From the NCBI RefSeq assembly GCF_005503625.1, contig NZ_SCMX01000024.1:23168-87167 (forward strand): 64,000 nt of DNA, in the 5' to 3' direction. A program made the translations under genes and the position numbers. Positions 8,294 through 18,118 of the stretch are shown here, piece by piece. The notes beneath the pieces were generated by a model. It saw only the letters and a program-made list of their open reading frames with translations, made no database searches and was not told the DNA's origin. This DNA comes from Cupriavidus sp. 2SB. Its GTDB lineage: Bacteria > Pseudomonadota > Gammaproteobacteria > Burkholderiales > Burkholderiaceae. Each line of letters opens with the position of its first letter. The stretch's first letter is position 1.

Positions 8294-9087
8294 TGCGTAC
8301 CTACTCCTTACGCGAGGTCCTTGACCTTATCGGCATACCGCGAAGCGCTGTAATGGGCCTCGTCGCCGCCGGAGTGGTCGCGCCTGAGCGAGGCGGACAT
8401 GGCGAGTATTGTTTTGGCTTCCGCGATCTGGTTGTGTTGCGGACCGCCGCGGCGTTACGGAAATCGCATATCTCCGCAGGCCGCATCAAGGAGTCGTTGC
8501 TTCGTACCAAAGCTATCACCGACAGCGCGTCTGCTGCGTCGTTGCGTGCCGAAGGTCGAAACATCGTAGCCCGCGCCAGAGGCGACGAGTGGCTGGCAGA
8601 CTCCGGGCAAATGCGGTTTCAGCTATCGCAAACACGGGAACCCGCTGACGTCGTCACGCATCGGGATAACGACGCGACAGAAGCATACCGGCTCTACGAG
8701 GCCGGCAGGCTATTCGAACGGCAAGCGCGGCATGCGGAGGCTGAGGACGCTTACCGCAAGGCGCTTAAGCTCGATCCCTCATTGCACGCGGCGTGGGTAG
8801 ACCTCAGTGCTTTGCTTTGCGACCATGGCAATTGTGGAGAAGCATTAAGGCTGCTGGCAGAGGCACGTATTCGATTTCCGGAAAGTACCGCACTGCTCTT
8901 CAATCAGGCACTGGCATTGGAAGACCTCGGTGATTGCATTGGCGCGCAGCATGCCTACCACGATTGCCTGCGTCTAGACCCATTGAATGCCGATGCCCAT
9001 TTCAACCTGGGCCGACTGTACGACTGCGCGGGTCGCCCTCAGGAGGCTTTGCGCCACTATAACCAGTATCGGATGATCACGAACTGA
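8293..9087 (+). CDS. MerR-type HTH protein with TPR repeats
   Basis: A 264-residue protein whose ATG overlaps the ku stop (TGATG), so it is translationally coupled. Residues 1-75 look like a MerR winged helix (YSLREVLDLIGIPRSAVMGLVAAGVV, then FRDLVVLRTAAALRKSHIS). From about 130 onward there are two to three TPR motifs (AYRLYEAGRLFERQARHAEAEDAYRKALKLDP; then AHFNLGRLYDCAGRPQEALRHYNQY). It lies between ku and ligD and may regulate or scaffold end joining; this is inference from position. Confidence 0.8.
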   Translation: MRTYSLREVLDLIGIPRSAVMGLVAAGVVAPERGGHGEYCFGFRDLVVLRTAAALRKSHISAGRIKESLLRTKAITDSASAASLRAEGRNIVARARGDEWLADSGQMRFQLSQTREPADVVTHRDNDATEAYRLYEAGRLFERQARHAEAEDAYRKALKLDPSLHAAWVDLSALLCDHGNCGEALRLLAEARIRFPESTALLFNQALALEDLGDCIGAQHAYHDCLRLDPLNADAHFNLGRLYDCAGRPQEALRHYNQYRMITN

Positions 9088-9104
9088 GACAGGGAGTCGA
9101 GGGC

Positions 9105-11579
9105 ATGACATCCCGCACGCGTACCCTCGACCGATACGACCAAAAGCGCGACTTCTCAATCACGCCCGAGCCGTCCGGTCGCGCCAGGCGCACCCGAAGC
9201 GAGGCACGCGCCCTAACCTTCGTTATCCAGAAACACTGGGCTCGACGCCTTCACTACGATTTCCGGCTAGAGCTTGACGGCGTATTGCTCAGTTGGGCAG
9301 TACCCAAGGGGCCCAGCTTCGACCCCGCGGAGAAGCGCATCGCGATCCATGTCGAGGACCACCCACTGGATTACGCGACGTTCGAGGGTGACATTCCTCG
9401 CGGCCAATATGGCGCCGGCTCGGTCATCGTCTGGGACCGCGGAACGTGGCAGCCAGTCGGCGATCCGCACCAAGGTCTCGTGGACGGCAAGCTCCTTTTC
9501 GACTTGCATGGCCGCAAGCTGGCTGGGCGGTGGGAACTGGTGCGCATCGCGAAGCCCGGCGACAAATCCGAGCAATGGATCCTGTTCAAGAAACGCGACG
9601 CCTGGGCGCGCCCCTTATCGGATTTCGACGTACTGACCGCCATGCCCGATAGCGTGTCGGCGGAGCCAGATCTCGCCTCCCTCACGCTGTTAGCGAATGG
9701 CGACACGAGCAACAGCGTCCAGAACGCACCGCGTTCCGGGCTTCCTGCCCAGCTCGCGCCGCAGCTTGCAACGCTTTCGCCCACCGTACCGGTCGGGCCT
9801 GAATGGATCATCGAGACAAAGTTCGACGGCTATCGTCTTTTGGCCCGCATACAGCATGGGGTAGTGAGACTTTTCACGCGAAACGGTCACGATTGGACCA
9901 GCAAGTTCCGGACGCTCGCGCGGGATCTGTCGACGCTGCATATCGAGGAGGCGTGGCTGGACGGCGAAATAGTGGTGCTACGAAACGACCTGCCTGACTT
10001 CAACGCCCTCCAGAACGCGATCAACGCGAACCGCAACGACGAGATCGTCTATTTCCTGTTCGACATTCCATACTGGAACGGCCGCGACCTTCGGCAGCTG
10101 CGCCTAGACGCCCGACGGGCACACCTTGCGACGATTCTTGCTGAGTGCCCCAGTAGGCTACGGTTCAGCGATGCTTTCGATGCGCCCGCGCCGCAAATGT
10201 TCAAGGCTGCCTGCGAACTGCAACTTGAGGGACTAATGTTCAAGCGCGCCGACGCGCCATACGTATCTGCCCGCACACCCACCTGGCTCAAGGCTAAGTG
10301 CAAGCTCCGGCAGGAGTTCGTCGTGGGGGGCTACTCCGAAAGGTCAGGCGGGGGCGACGAAGTGGGCAAGCTTTACCTGGGCGTGTACGACGGCAGGGAG
10401 CTTCGCTACGTCGGTGGAGTTGGTACTGGATGGGACGGCGCGACTGCAGCAGAGCTGCGTCGGAGTCTGGAAAAGTCTGTGGTACCGGACATGCCGTTCG
10501 ACATTTACACGAAAGCCAAGCGCTGGGGCCGTGGCGGCGATGGCCCGGTCCACTGGGTAAAGCCAAAGATGGTGGTGGAGGTCGAATTCTCCGAGTGGAC
10601 TCCCGAGGGTCACGTCCGTCACGCGTCCTTCAAGGGTGTTCGCAAGGACAAGCCACCGATGCAGATCCGCCGCGAGGCCATTCAGACCGCGGTGGCGCCG
10701 CAGGGTGTGACTTCGGTGAAGGTCACAAGTCCCGGCCGTGTCATTGACGAAAGCAGCGGGATCACGAAGCTCGAGCTGGTGCGCTACTACGAGAGCATTT
10801 CGGAAAGAATGCTGCCGCACTTGAAGGACCGCCCACTTTCACTGGTGCGCGCGCCTGAAGGCATCGGAAAACCACAGTTTTTCCAGAAGCACGCAGAGAC
10901 CGCTATTCCCGGACTGACGGAGCTGCCGGCGTCCTTGTGGCCCGGCCACGGCTCGCTGCTCGCTGCGAACTCCCCGGAAGCGATTGTCGCAGCCGCGCAG
11001 ATGAACGTGATCGAATTCCACACCTGGAACTCCGTTGCACGTCGCATCGATACCCCTGACCGCTTCATTCTCGACCTAGACCCGGGCGAAGGGGTCTCCT
11101 GGCTCACGATGCAGGAAGCCGCGCTGCTCGTTAAGACGCTGCTCGACGAGCTGGGCCTGCGTTCCTGGCTGAAGACCAGCGGTGGCAAAGGCCTGCATGT
11201 GGTCGTCCCTTTGACGGGGCGGCAGAACTACGAAACGGTGAAGGATTTCTCTCGCGCCATCGTGCTGCACATCGCGTCTGTTCTACCGGAGCGCTTTAGC
11301 TCGAAATCGGGGCCGGCCAACCGCAAGGGCAAGATCTTCGTCGACTACTTGCGGAATGGCCATGCTCAGACGACGGCCGCTGCGTTCTCCGCACGGGCTA
11401 GGCCCGGCATGGGCGTATCGATACCTATACCGTGGGAAGGGCTGCAAGACATCAAAAGCGGAGCCAACTGGAATATTCGCAACGCCCGTGAGTATCTGAG
11501 CTTCGAGCGCGAGGACCCTTGGCGAGACTTTTGGTCGACAAGACAATCGGTGGCGAGAGGTATCAAGCTGTTGCGCTGA
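9105..11579 (+). CDS. ligD: ATP-dependent DNA ligase D (multifunctional NHEJ enzyme)
   Basis: An 824-residue LigD with the order phosphoesterase, ligase, polymerase, as in Pseudomonas. Phosphoesterase, about 35-165: WARRLHYDFRLELDG, HVEDHPLDYATFEG, GAGSVIVWD. Ligase, about 230-530: the adenylation motif ETKFDGYR with nucleophile Lys239, LDGEIVV, EGLMFKR and WLKAKCKLRQEFVVGGY. Polymerase/primase, about 545-815: DLDPGEG (metal-binding DxD), TSGGKGLHVVVPL and KIFVDYLRNGHAQTTAAAFSARARPG. It trims, fills and seals ends held by Ku. It starts 17 bp after the MerR-TPR gene, so the three genes probably form one operon. Confidence 0.96.
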   Translation: MTSRTRTLDRYDQKRDFSITPEPSGRARRTRSEARALTFVIQKHWARRLHYDFRLELDGVLLSWAVPKGPSFDPAEKRIAIHVEDHPLDYATFEGDIPRGQYGAGSVIVWDRGTWQPVGDPHQGLVDGKLLFDLHGRKLAGRWELVRIAKPGDKSEQWILFKKRDAWARPLSDFDVLTAMPDSVSAEPDLASLTLLANGDTSNSVQNAPRSGLPAQLAPQLATLSPTVPVGPEWIIETKFDGYRLLARIQHGVVRLFTRNGHDWTSKFRTLARDLSTLHIEEAWLDGEIVVLRNDLPDFNALQNAINANRNDEIVYFLFDIPYWNGRDLRQLRLDARRAHLATILAECPSRLRFSDAFDAPAPQMFKAACELQLEGLMFKRADAPYVSARTPTWLKAKCKLRQEFVVGGYSERSGGGDEVGKLYLGVYDGRELRYVGGVGTGWDGATAAELRRSLEKSVVPDMPFDIYTKAKRWGRGGDGPVHWVKPKMVVEVEFSEWTPEGHVRHASFKGVRKDKPPMQIRREAIQTAVAPQGVTSVKVTSPGRVIDESSGITKLELVRYYESISERMLPHLKDRPLSLVRAPEGIGKPQFFQKHAETAIPGLTELPASLWPGHGSLLAANSPEAIVAAAQMNVIEFHTWNSVARRIDTPDRFILDLDPGEGVSWLTMQEAALLVKTLLDELGLRSWLKTSGGKGLHVVVPLTGRQNYETVKDFSRAIVLHIASVLPERFSSKSGPANRKGKIFVDYLRNGHAQTTAAAFSARARPGMGVSIPIPWEGLQDIKSGANWNIRNAREYLSFEREDPWRDFWSTRQSVARGIKLLR

Positions 11580-11633
11580 GGGCGCGTCGCATTCTGAGGC
11601 GGCTTCCCCTCGGCGGTCCTTTCTGCTGGCAGC

Positions 11634-11849
11634 CTACTTCTGCCGTGCCGCCGAGACTCTGCGGCGCATCGCGGTCTGAAACGAGACCGGTACACCGGGG
11701 TAGATGGTGACAGCCCAATCCCACGCCGCACTTGCCTCGGTGAAGCGCTGACTTCTGCCAGCAGTGCCGTCCGCGAACAGCGGCGTGGCGTGCCAGTTCT
11801 CTCTAATTGGAAGCACGGACACACGGCGAACTTGCTTGACATGATCCAT
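11634..11849 (-). CDS. Hypothetical protein, 71 aa
   Basis: The ATG at 11849 follows GGTGGAGCATTAAC, a plausible ribosome binding site. The product (MDHVKQVRRVSVLPIRENW, then FTEASAAWDWAVTIYPGVPV) is a small soluble protein with no family recognised. It converges with ligD, with only about 50 bp between the stops. Confidence 0.5.
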   Translation of the reverse strand: MDHVKQVRRVSVLPIRENWHATPLFADGTAGRSQRFTEASAAWDWAVTIYPGVPVSFQTAMRRRVSAARQK

Positions 11850-11904
11850 TGTTAATGCTCCACCCGTTGCTGGTGATTGCCACGACGAAGAAGACGCCGG
11901 GTGT

Positions 11905-12609
11905 TTAATCGTCGACAGCAATGGAATCAAAAGCAAACTGGACGCGATACCGGACCAGCTCAAGATTTTTCACGGCCTCCGCCGCGTAGCGAACCGGCTC
12001 CGGAAAGTCGCCGGCGATGAGCATCCCGCGAGGCGGCTTCTTGTCTTGGCGAGCGTACCAGCCAAGGTAGCGGGCGATCTGCCCCACCGCGGCGTCTTTG
12101 GCATCCCCCACCTTTAATTCGATGACGACGCGGCGGCCGTTTGCATCTTCCGCAAGGATGTCCACGCGGCCGACATCGATCACAACTTGCCGCTCCACGA
12201 ATCGCAATCCCTTCTCGAGCGTGCCAAGATTGCGAATCAAATGTTCTTCCACATCCCGCTCGAAGCTTATAGAAGCCTCGATGCGCTGTTCGATCGCATC
12301 GACGGTTTCGACTTCCTGTTCGATCAACGGGTCTTCACCAACCGGTGCCCACACGTTGGGACCGTGCTTGCTCTCGTCGTAGATAAAGAAGCGCCCATCG
12401 TCGGCGCGATAGAGAAACTTCTCTGCCGACTTGTGATGCAGATATGCCCTCGGCTGATTCACGGCGCAGCCATAGAGATGCGCGGTTAGCGTGCCGGGTG
12501 TCCATTTGTCCGGGTATGCAGCGTTGATATGGTCGCGAATCTCGCGCGACGTGACACCGGTGGGCGAGGATTCAACGAAGTGGCGGACAGCACCTGCCAT
12601 GGTGGTCAT
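11905..12609 (-). CDS. NucS-like endonuclease with N-terminal winged-helix domain
   Basis: A 234-residue protein. Residues 1-95 (AVRHFVESSPTGVTSREIRDHI, KWTPGTLTAHLYG, KFLYRADDGRFFIYDE) look like a winged-helix substrate-recognition domain. Residues 110-234 match the NucS/DUF91 nuclease: ERDVEEHLIRNLGTLEKGL, then RVDILAED and VVIELKVGDA with the D-ExK active site of the PD-(D/E)XK fold, then GQIARYLGWY. ATG 12609 has AGGAATTCCC upstream; a TTG 42 bp further up is possible. Family members cut mismatched or branched DNA; it lies between the end-joining and mutasome operons. Confidence 0.75.
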   Translation of the reverse strand: MTTMAGAVRHFVESSPTGVTSREIRDHINAAYPDKWTPGTLTAHLYGCAVNQPRAYLHHKSAEKFLYRADDGRFFIYDESKHGPNVWAPVGEDPLIEQEVETVDAIEQRIEASISFERDVEEHLIRNLGTLEKGLRFVERQVVIDVGRVDILAEDANGRRVVIELKVGDAKDAAVGQIARYLGWYARQDKKPPRGMLIAGDFPEPVRYAAEAVKNLELVRYRVQFAFDSIAVDD

Positions 12610-12772
12610 GGGAATTCCTGATTCGTTCGAAGTTGTCAGAAGGGTGATCAAAATCTAAGAGCCGCACGGCACCTAATGGTGTCATCGGCTCGAGCCGCGA
12701 ATTGTTAAGGCGGCCGCACTCGGGCTTACCGAGACGTGTCCAGTCAGTCTCTTCTATCAAAAGAGGTGGAAA

Positions 12773-12792
12773 TACTGTATGGATATACAGTA
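12773..12792 (+). promoter_or_regulatory. LexA (SOS) box upstream of imuA
   Basis: TACTGTATGGATATACAGTA is a 20-bp near-perfect palindrome of the form CTGT-N8-ACAG, the gammaproteobacterial-type LexA consensus. It ends 23 bp before the imuA ATG and so should make the imuA-imuB-dnaE2 operon damage inducible. Confidence 0.92.
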
Positions 12793-12815
12793 CACTTATC
12801 CGGACGGAGACCATC

Positions 12816-13520
12816 ATGCTAACCGTCGAACCCGAAGCAATCCACCCTGCACTTTGGCGAGCCGCTCAGTTGGCTCGCAGTTCCGTACGCACAGTGCCTG
12901 CCGGCGACAAATCCCTGTCGTTGGAACTGCCCGGTGGCGGCTGGCCGATCGGAACGCTGGTCGAAATGCTGGTCCAGCAGCCGGGCATCGGAGAACTGAG
13001 TCTGCTGCGCCCTGCTCTGCTGGCTAGCGTCACGCGGCCGATCGCGCTCGTGATGCCGCCTCATACTCCGCAAGCACACGCGCTCGCGAACTGGGGCATC
13101 GCGCCAGAGCGTCTGATGTGGATTCGCGCGCAGCGCACTGCCGATGTGTTGTGGGCGACTGAGCAGCTGCTTCGCGCCGGAACCTGTAGCGCCGTTCTTC
13201 TCTGGCAGCAGCACGTCCGCAACGACGCGCTGCGCCGACTCAACCTCGCAGCGCAGTCCGGTGAAACGTTCTTCTGCATGGTGCGGCCGCTAGCCTGCGC
13301 CCGCGATGCTTCACCTGCCCCACTACGTGTCGCCGTTGCTCCCGCTGCCGGTGGCGTCGAGCTCACCTTCATCAAACGCCGCGGCCCGCAACGAGACGAG
13401 CCGCTTTTCGTCCCCCTGACACCGTCGCCGATCCTGCTTCATCGCCATGCCGTACCTGTGGATCTGCCTGCGCCTGCCCCGCTTGTCCCTCGAAGTGTTC
13501 CGGCCGAGCTGGTCCACTGA
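12816..13520 (+). CDS. imuA: ImuA, mutasome accessory protein (SulA/RecA-like)
   Basis: A 234-residue RecA/SulA-related protein. It opens with the family pattern HPALWRAAQLARSSVRTVPAGDKSLSLELPGGGWPIGTLVEMLVQQPGIGELSLLRPAL, and continues with PIALVMPPHTPQAHALANWGI. The ATG at 12816 follows ACGGAGACCATC and a LexA box 23 bp upstream. ImuA acts with ImuB and DnaE2 in damage-induced translesion synthesis. Its 3' end overlaps imuB by 74 bp. Confidence 0.9.
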   Translation: MLTVEPEAIHPALWRAAQLARSSVRTVPAGDKSLSLELPGGGWPIGTLVEMLVQQPGIGELSLLRPALLASVTRPIALVMPPHTPQAHALANWGIAPERLMWIRAQRTADVLWATEQLLRAGTCSAVLLWQQHVRNDALRRLNLAAQSGETFFCMVRPLACARDASPAPLRVAVAPAAGGVELTFIKRRGPQRDEPLFVPLTPSPILLHRHAVPVDLPAPAPLVPRSVPAELVH

Positions 13521-14910
13521 GCTGGCCGTCGCGGTCATGGAAAAAGAGCGCGTCTACGCTGCCACTTCCCTCGCTGCTTCCGCTGGCGTGCGGATGAACA
13601 TGCGGCGCGGTGGCGTGCAAACGGTTGCGCCCCACACCCTGATGCTTGATCGGGCACCAGAAAAAGAAGCGGAGGCGCTTCGGCGTGTTGCGATCGCCTT
13701 GCTGCAGTTCTCCCCGAACTTGATTGAGGCGGAGGAGGAATCGGTTCTGGTCGAGGTATCGACGAGTCTGCGCCTGTTCGGCGGTGTTCGGCGACTGCGA
13801 TCGCGTATTCGCGATACCGCGCACACCATGGGATTCTCGGCGGACATCGGCTGCGCACCGACGGCACAAGCCGCCTGGCTGCATGCGCGGGCGGGCGGCG
13901 GCACATCGCTGAAGATTGATCGCTTCGCGCGGAGGATGGACAAGCTGCCTGTCGGATTGCTTCCTCCGGCCCGCCCCATCGCAGAATGGCTCGACGGGCT
14001 CGGCTGTCGCACGCTCGCGCAGCTGCGGCGGCTGCCCCGAGCTGGCCTGCAGCGCCGATGCGGCAAAGCTCTCAACGAAACGCTCGACCGCGCCCTCGGC
14101 GAAGCCGCCGAGGTGTTCGACTGGCTGGAAGCGCCACCGACCTTCACCGCACGGGTGGAATTACCCGACCGGATCGAGCACGCAGACACCATCCTCGCCT
14201 ATGGTCAAAGTCTGATTGCCCAACTGATCGGGTGGCTGGTGTCACAGCACCTTGCGGTCACCCGTCTGCAGTTCGAGCTCGAGCACGAGCGAGGACGAGA
14301 GGCGATCGCGCCGACGGTCATGGATGTTTCGCTCGCAGAACCGAGCTGGAGCGATGGGCACCTCGTCCGTCTGTTGCGCGAGCGACTAGGTCGGCTGGAG
14401 CTCGTTGCACCGACGATCGCTGTCCGACTCACGGTGACGGATGTGCAGCCACTGGCTCCCCCCAGCGAATCGCTTTTTCCCGAGCCCGGCGGCAATCCCG
14501 AGGATCATGCCCGCGTCATGGAACTGCTGACGGCGCGCCTGGGCGCAGACAATATCCTTCGCCCGGAGCCGGTACCGGATTATCGGCCAGAGGTCGCCAA
14601 CAGCTGGGTGCCGGCAGTTGGCAAGCCCCCGCGGCCAACGGCGTTGCCGCCCCTGCCCCGCCCTACGTGGCTGCTGGACAAGCCCATCGCTCTGCTCATG
14701 CGTGACCACCGACCGTTCTACGGCTCGCCGCTGCGCATCGTGTCGCCGCCCGAGCGCATCGAGGCAGGCTGGTGGGACGGGCAATTGCAGACCCGCGATT
14801 ACTACGTTGCGGAAGGCCGCGACCATAGCTTCTACTGGATCTATCAGGAGCGCATGGGCAGCCGCGAGGGCGACGAGTCGCGATGGTATCTGCACGGCCT
14901 CTTTGGATGA
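13447..14910 (+). CDS. imuB: ImuB, inactive Y-family polymerase-like mutasome hub
   Basis: A 487-residue Y-family relative. The N-terminal MPYLWICLRLPRLSLEVF lacks the catalytic Asp, and the usual SxDE palm motif reads EVSTSLRLFGG, so it should have no polymerase activity, as known for ImuB. A segment SESLFPEP near residues 340-347 resembles the beta-clamp-binding motif (QxSLF). The C-terminal part (GPLRI-like YGSPLRIVSPPERIEAGWWDG, then RDYYVAEG) is the ImuB tail that contacts DnaE2. Overlap with imuA and a 3-bp gap to dnaE2 indicate one operon. Confidence 0.92.
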   Translation: MPYLWICLRLPRLSLEVFRPSWSTELAVAVMEKERVYAATSLAASAGVRMNMRRGGVQTVAPHTLMLDRAPEKEAEALRRVAIALLQFSPNLIEAEEESVLVEVSTSLRLFGGVRRLRSRIRDTAHTMGFSADIGCAPTAQAAWLHARAGGGTSLKIDRFARRMDKLPVGLLPPARPIAEWLDGLGCRTLAQLRRLPRAGLQRRCGKALNETLDRALGEAAEVFDWLEAPPTFTARVELPDRIEHADTILAYGQSLIAQLIGWLVSQHLAVTRLQFELEHERGREAIAPTVMDVSLAEPSWSDGHLVRLLRERLGRLELVAPTIAVRLTVTDVQPLAPPSESLFPEPGGNPEDHARVMELLTARLGADNILRPEPVPDYRPEVANSWVPAVGKPPRPTALPPLPRPTWLLDKPIALLMRDHRPFYGSPLRIVSPPERIEAGWWDGQLQTRDYYVAEGRDHSFYWIYQERMGSREGDESRWYLHGLFG

Positions 14911-14913
14911 GCC

Positions 14914-17900
14914 ATGTCGAGCCCACTCGCCGGCGGCGTACTGCCCGAATATGCCGAGCTTCATTGCCTCTCGAACTTTACGTTCCTGGAGGGCGCGTCC
15001 CGCGCCGAAGAACTCGTGGAGCGCGCGGCCGCACTCGGCTATAGCGCGATCGCCATCACAGATGAGTGCTCCCTCGCGGGTATTGTCCGCGCGCACACGG
15101 AAGCGAAGGCCCACGGACTGAAACTCGTCGTCGGCGCCTCCTTCCGTCTGGTCAACGCGGATGGCTCCCCTGCCCTTTCCATCGTCATACTGGCCCGCAA
15201 CCGTGAGGGCTATGGCAACCTCTGCGAGCTCATCACGCTTGCCAGAATGCGCGCGTCGAAAGGCGCGTACTGGCTGACGCCTCGCGATCTGGAAGCCCCT
15301 GACGAGCCATACGCCCATCTTCGTGGGATGCCCGACTGCCTCGTGCTGTTTGTGCCCGAGTACGCCGCCCCAGCCGAAATGATCGCCGCGCAGGCGGCGT
15401 GGGTGTCCCGCACGTTCTCCGGGCGCGCGTGGATGGCATTGACGCTGCACTATCGGCCCTACGACGATCTGCATCGCGCAGCCGTCGAGCAGGCAGCGGC
15501 GGCGAACCATCTGCGCCTCGTCGCCGCTGGCCATGTGGCCATGCACGTCCGGTCACGCAAGCCTCTGCAGGACGTCATGACTGCAATCCGGCTTGGCAAG
15601 CCGGTACCGGCATGCGGCTATGAGCTCTCGCCGAACGCTGAACGACATCTGCGATCGCGTCTTCGTTTGGCCAACATTTACCCGCACCGGCTCCTGACCG
15701 AGTCGCTCCATATTGCGAATCTCTGCCAGTTCTCCCTGGACGAGCTGCGCTACGAATACCCGGAGGAAGTCGTGCCGGACGGAGTATCGCCGGCGGACTA
15801 TCTACGCAGTGAAACCTACATCGGCGCGCACCGGCGCTTCCCAAAAGGCATCCCGCACAATGTGCAGGCGCAGATCGAGCATGAGCTCGCGCTCGTGCGC
15901 GACATGGACTACGAGCGGTATTTCCTGACCGTGTACGACCTGGTACGCTTCGCCCGCTCCAACGGGATTCTGTGTCAGGGCCGCGGCTCGGCCGCAAACT
16001 CGGCGGTGTGCTATTGCCTGGGCATCACCGAAGTGGATCCGGCGCGGGGCAATCTGCTGTTCGAGCGGTTCATCTCGAAAGAGCGTGGCGAGCCGCCCGA
16101 CATCGACGTGGACTTTGAACACCAGCGACGCGAAGAGGTCATCCAGTATCTCTACTCGAAGTACGGCCGCGACCGGGCCGCGTTGGCCGCCGCGGTATCG
16201 ACATACCGGCCACGTGGTGCGCTGCGCGAGTCAGGCAAGGCGCTCGGCGTCGATCCCGCGATCGTGGACATGGTGGCCAAGGCGCATCACTGGTTCGATA
16301 GCAAGGCGGATCTGCTGAAACGGTTTGAAGAGAGCGGCGTCGACACAGAGAGCGAACTCACACAGCGCTGGGCAAGCATGGCCACGCAGCTGCTCGGCTT
16401 CCCGCGCCACTTGTCGCAGCACAGCGGCGGATTCGTCATTGCCCGGGGCAAGCTGTCACGGCTCGTCCCCATCGAGAATGCCGCGATGCCAGACCGCAGC
16501 GTCATCCAGTGGGACAAGGACGACCTGGATGCCGTGGGACTACTGAAGGTCGACGTGCTTGCCCTCGGCATGCTCTCTGCGATCCATCGGGCCCTCGACC
16601 TTGTGTCCGAGCAACGCGGCGAGGTGTTCGAGTTGCAGGACATCCCGGCCGAAGATCCGGAGACCTACGAAATGCTGTGCCGCGCCGATAGCGTAGGCGT
16701 ATTTCAGGTCGAATCCCGCGCGCAGATGTCGATGCTTCCGCGCCTGCGCCCGCAAACCTTCTACGATCTCGTCATCGAGGTCGCGATCGTGCGCCCCGGC
16801 CCGGTACAGGGCGGCATGGTGCATCCCTACCTGCGGCGCCGGCAGGGCAAGGAACCGGTAAGCTATCCCAGTCCGGAAATGGAGGTGGCCCTGTCTCGGA
16901 CGCTTGGCGTGCCGATCTTTCAGGAGCAGGTCATGCAGGTAGCGATGCTCGCGGCCGGCTTCTCTGCCGGCGAAGCTGACCAGTTACGCCGTGCGATGGC
17001 CGCGTGGAAGCGCAAGGGCGGGCTGGAGCGATACTACGATCGCATTGTCAGCGGGATGCTCGAGCGCGGCTACGAGCGGGAGTTCGCCGAATCGATCTTC
17101 CAGCAGATCCAGGGCTTCGGCGAGTATGGATTTCCCGAGAGCCATGCCGCGAGTTTCGCCCTTCTTGTCTATGCCAGTGCCTGGCTCAAATGCCACGAGC
17201 CTGCCGCGTTCCTCTGCGCCTTGCTCAACAGCCAGCCGATGGGGTTTTACAGCCCGTCGCAGCTGGTGCAGGATGCCAAGCGCCATGGCGTCACCGTGCT
17301 GCCGGCAGACGTCGCTGTAAGTGGCTGGGATTCTTCGCTGGAGTCAAACGAAACAGGACCTCGCGTGCGCCTCGGGCTGTCGTTGGTGCGCGGCATGCGG
17401 GAAGAATCCGCGCGTCGCATCGAGACATGCCGCGCGGTGCGCAACTTCGACAGCGTCACCGATCTGGCGCGTCGAGCCGAGCTGGACCGCCACGACATGC
17501 AGGTACTCGCCGCCAGCGACGCACTGCGCACCCTCTCTGGGAATCGGCGTCAGGCATTGTGGGAAGCGTCGGCAGCCGTACCAGACAAAGATCTGCTCAA
17601 GGTCGCCGACTTGGCGGAGGAATCTCCCGCTTTGGTACCGCCGACCGAAGGCGAGACCATTCTCGGCGACTACCGATCTATGGGACTCACGCTGCAACGG
17701 CATCCCCTCGCGCTACTGCGCCGCCAGCTGGCCAGTAGACGGTTCGAGACCGCTGCGACGCTTGCTAGCTACGCCGATCGGCAACTCGCACGCGGCGCCG
17801 GCATTGTGACGGTTCGGCAACGGCCCGGTACCGCCAAAGGCGTGTTGTTCCTGACAATCGAAGACGAGACCGGCAACGTGAACGTCATCGTGTGGCCGTC

Positions 17901-18063
17901 AGTCCTCGAAAAGTTTAGGAAGCAGATTCTCAACGCCTCTCTGCTGGGCGTCTACGGCCAATGGCAAGCCGATGGGGATGTCCGGCATCTGGTGGCGCAA
18001 TACGCCGTCGACCTTTCTCCCATGCTCGGTGCGCTGGATACCCGCAGCCGCAATTTCTGCTGA
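14914..18063 (+). CDS. dnaE2: Error-prone DNA polymerase DnaE2 (ImuC)
   Basis: A 1049-residue C-family polymerase. The N-terminal PHP domain starts YAELHCLSNFTFLEGAS. The palm has GRGSAANS and the catalytic triad in PPDIDVDFEHQRRE (Asp396, 398 and 400). Later come VRPGPVQGGMVHPYLRRRQG, an HhH region and a C-terminal OB fold (VRQRPGTAKGVLFLTIEDETGNVNVIVWP). The length and lack of the long DnaE1 tail are typical of DnaE2. It carries out mutagenic bypass with ImuA and ImuB under the upstream LexA box. Confidence 0.97.
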   Translation: MSSPLAGGVLPEYAELHCLSNFTFLEGASRAEELVERAAALGYSAIAITDECSLAGIVRAHTEAKAHGLKLVVGASFRLVNADGSPALSIVILARNREGYGNLCELITLARMRASKGAYWLTPRDLEAPDEPYAHLRGMPDCLVLFVPEYAAPAEMIAAQAAWVSRTFSGRAWMALTLHYRPYDDLHRAAVEQAAAANHLRLVAAGHVAMHVRSRKPLQDVMTAIRLGKPVPACGYELSPNAERHLRSRLRLANIYPHRLLTESLHIANLCQFSLDELRYEYPEEVVPDGVSPADYLRSETYIGAHRRFPKGIPHNVQAQIEHELALVRDMDYERYFLTVYDLVRFARSNGILCQGRGSAANSAVCYCLGITEVDPARGNLLFERFISKERGEPPDIDVDFEHQRREEVIQYLYSKYGRDRAALAAAVSTYRPRGALRESGKALGVDPAIVDMVAKAHHWFDSKADLLKRFEESGVDTESELTQRWASMATQLLGFPRHLSQHSGGFVIARGKLSRLVPIENAAMPDRSVIQWDKDDLDAVGLLKVDVLALGMLSAIHRALDLVSEQRGEVFELQDIPAEDPETYEMLCRADSVGVFQVESRAQMSMLPRLRPQTFYDLVIEVAIVRPGPVQGGMVHPYLRRRQGKEPVSYPSPEMEVALSRTLGVPIFQEQVMQVAMLAAGFSAGEADQLRRAMAAWKRKGGLERYYDRIVSGMLERGYEREFAESIFQQIQGFGEYGFPESHAASFALLVYASAWLKCHEPAAFLCALLNSQPMGFYSPSQLVQDAKRHGVTVLPADVAVSGWDSSLESNETGPRVRLGLSLVRGMREESARRIETCRAVRNFDSVTDLARRAELDRHDMQVLAASDALRTLSGNRRQALWEASAAVPDKDLLKVADLAEESPALVPPTEGETILGDYRSMGLTLQRHPLALLRRQLASRRFETAATLASYADRQLARGAGIVTVRQRPGTAKGVLFLTIEDETGNVNVIVWPSVLEKFRKQILNASLLGVYGQWQADGDVRHLVAQYAVDLSPMLGALDTRSRNFC

Positions 18064-18118
18064 AGCGGCGAATCAATACCCATGCGCCTTGATAGGATGG
18101 CGCACAACGGAGACCCAC

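Noticed and set aside
14386..15546. 386-residue minus-strand open frame
   Set aside because: Antisense to imuB and dnaE2, whose motifs are continuous on the plus strand.
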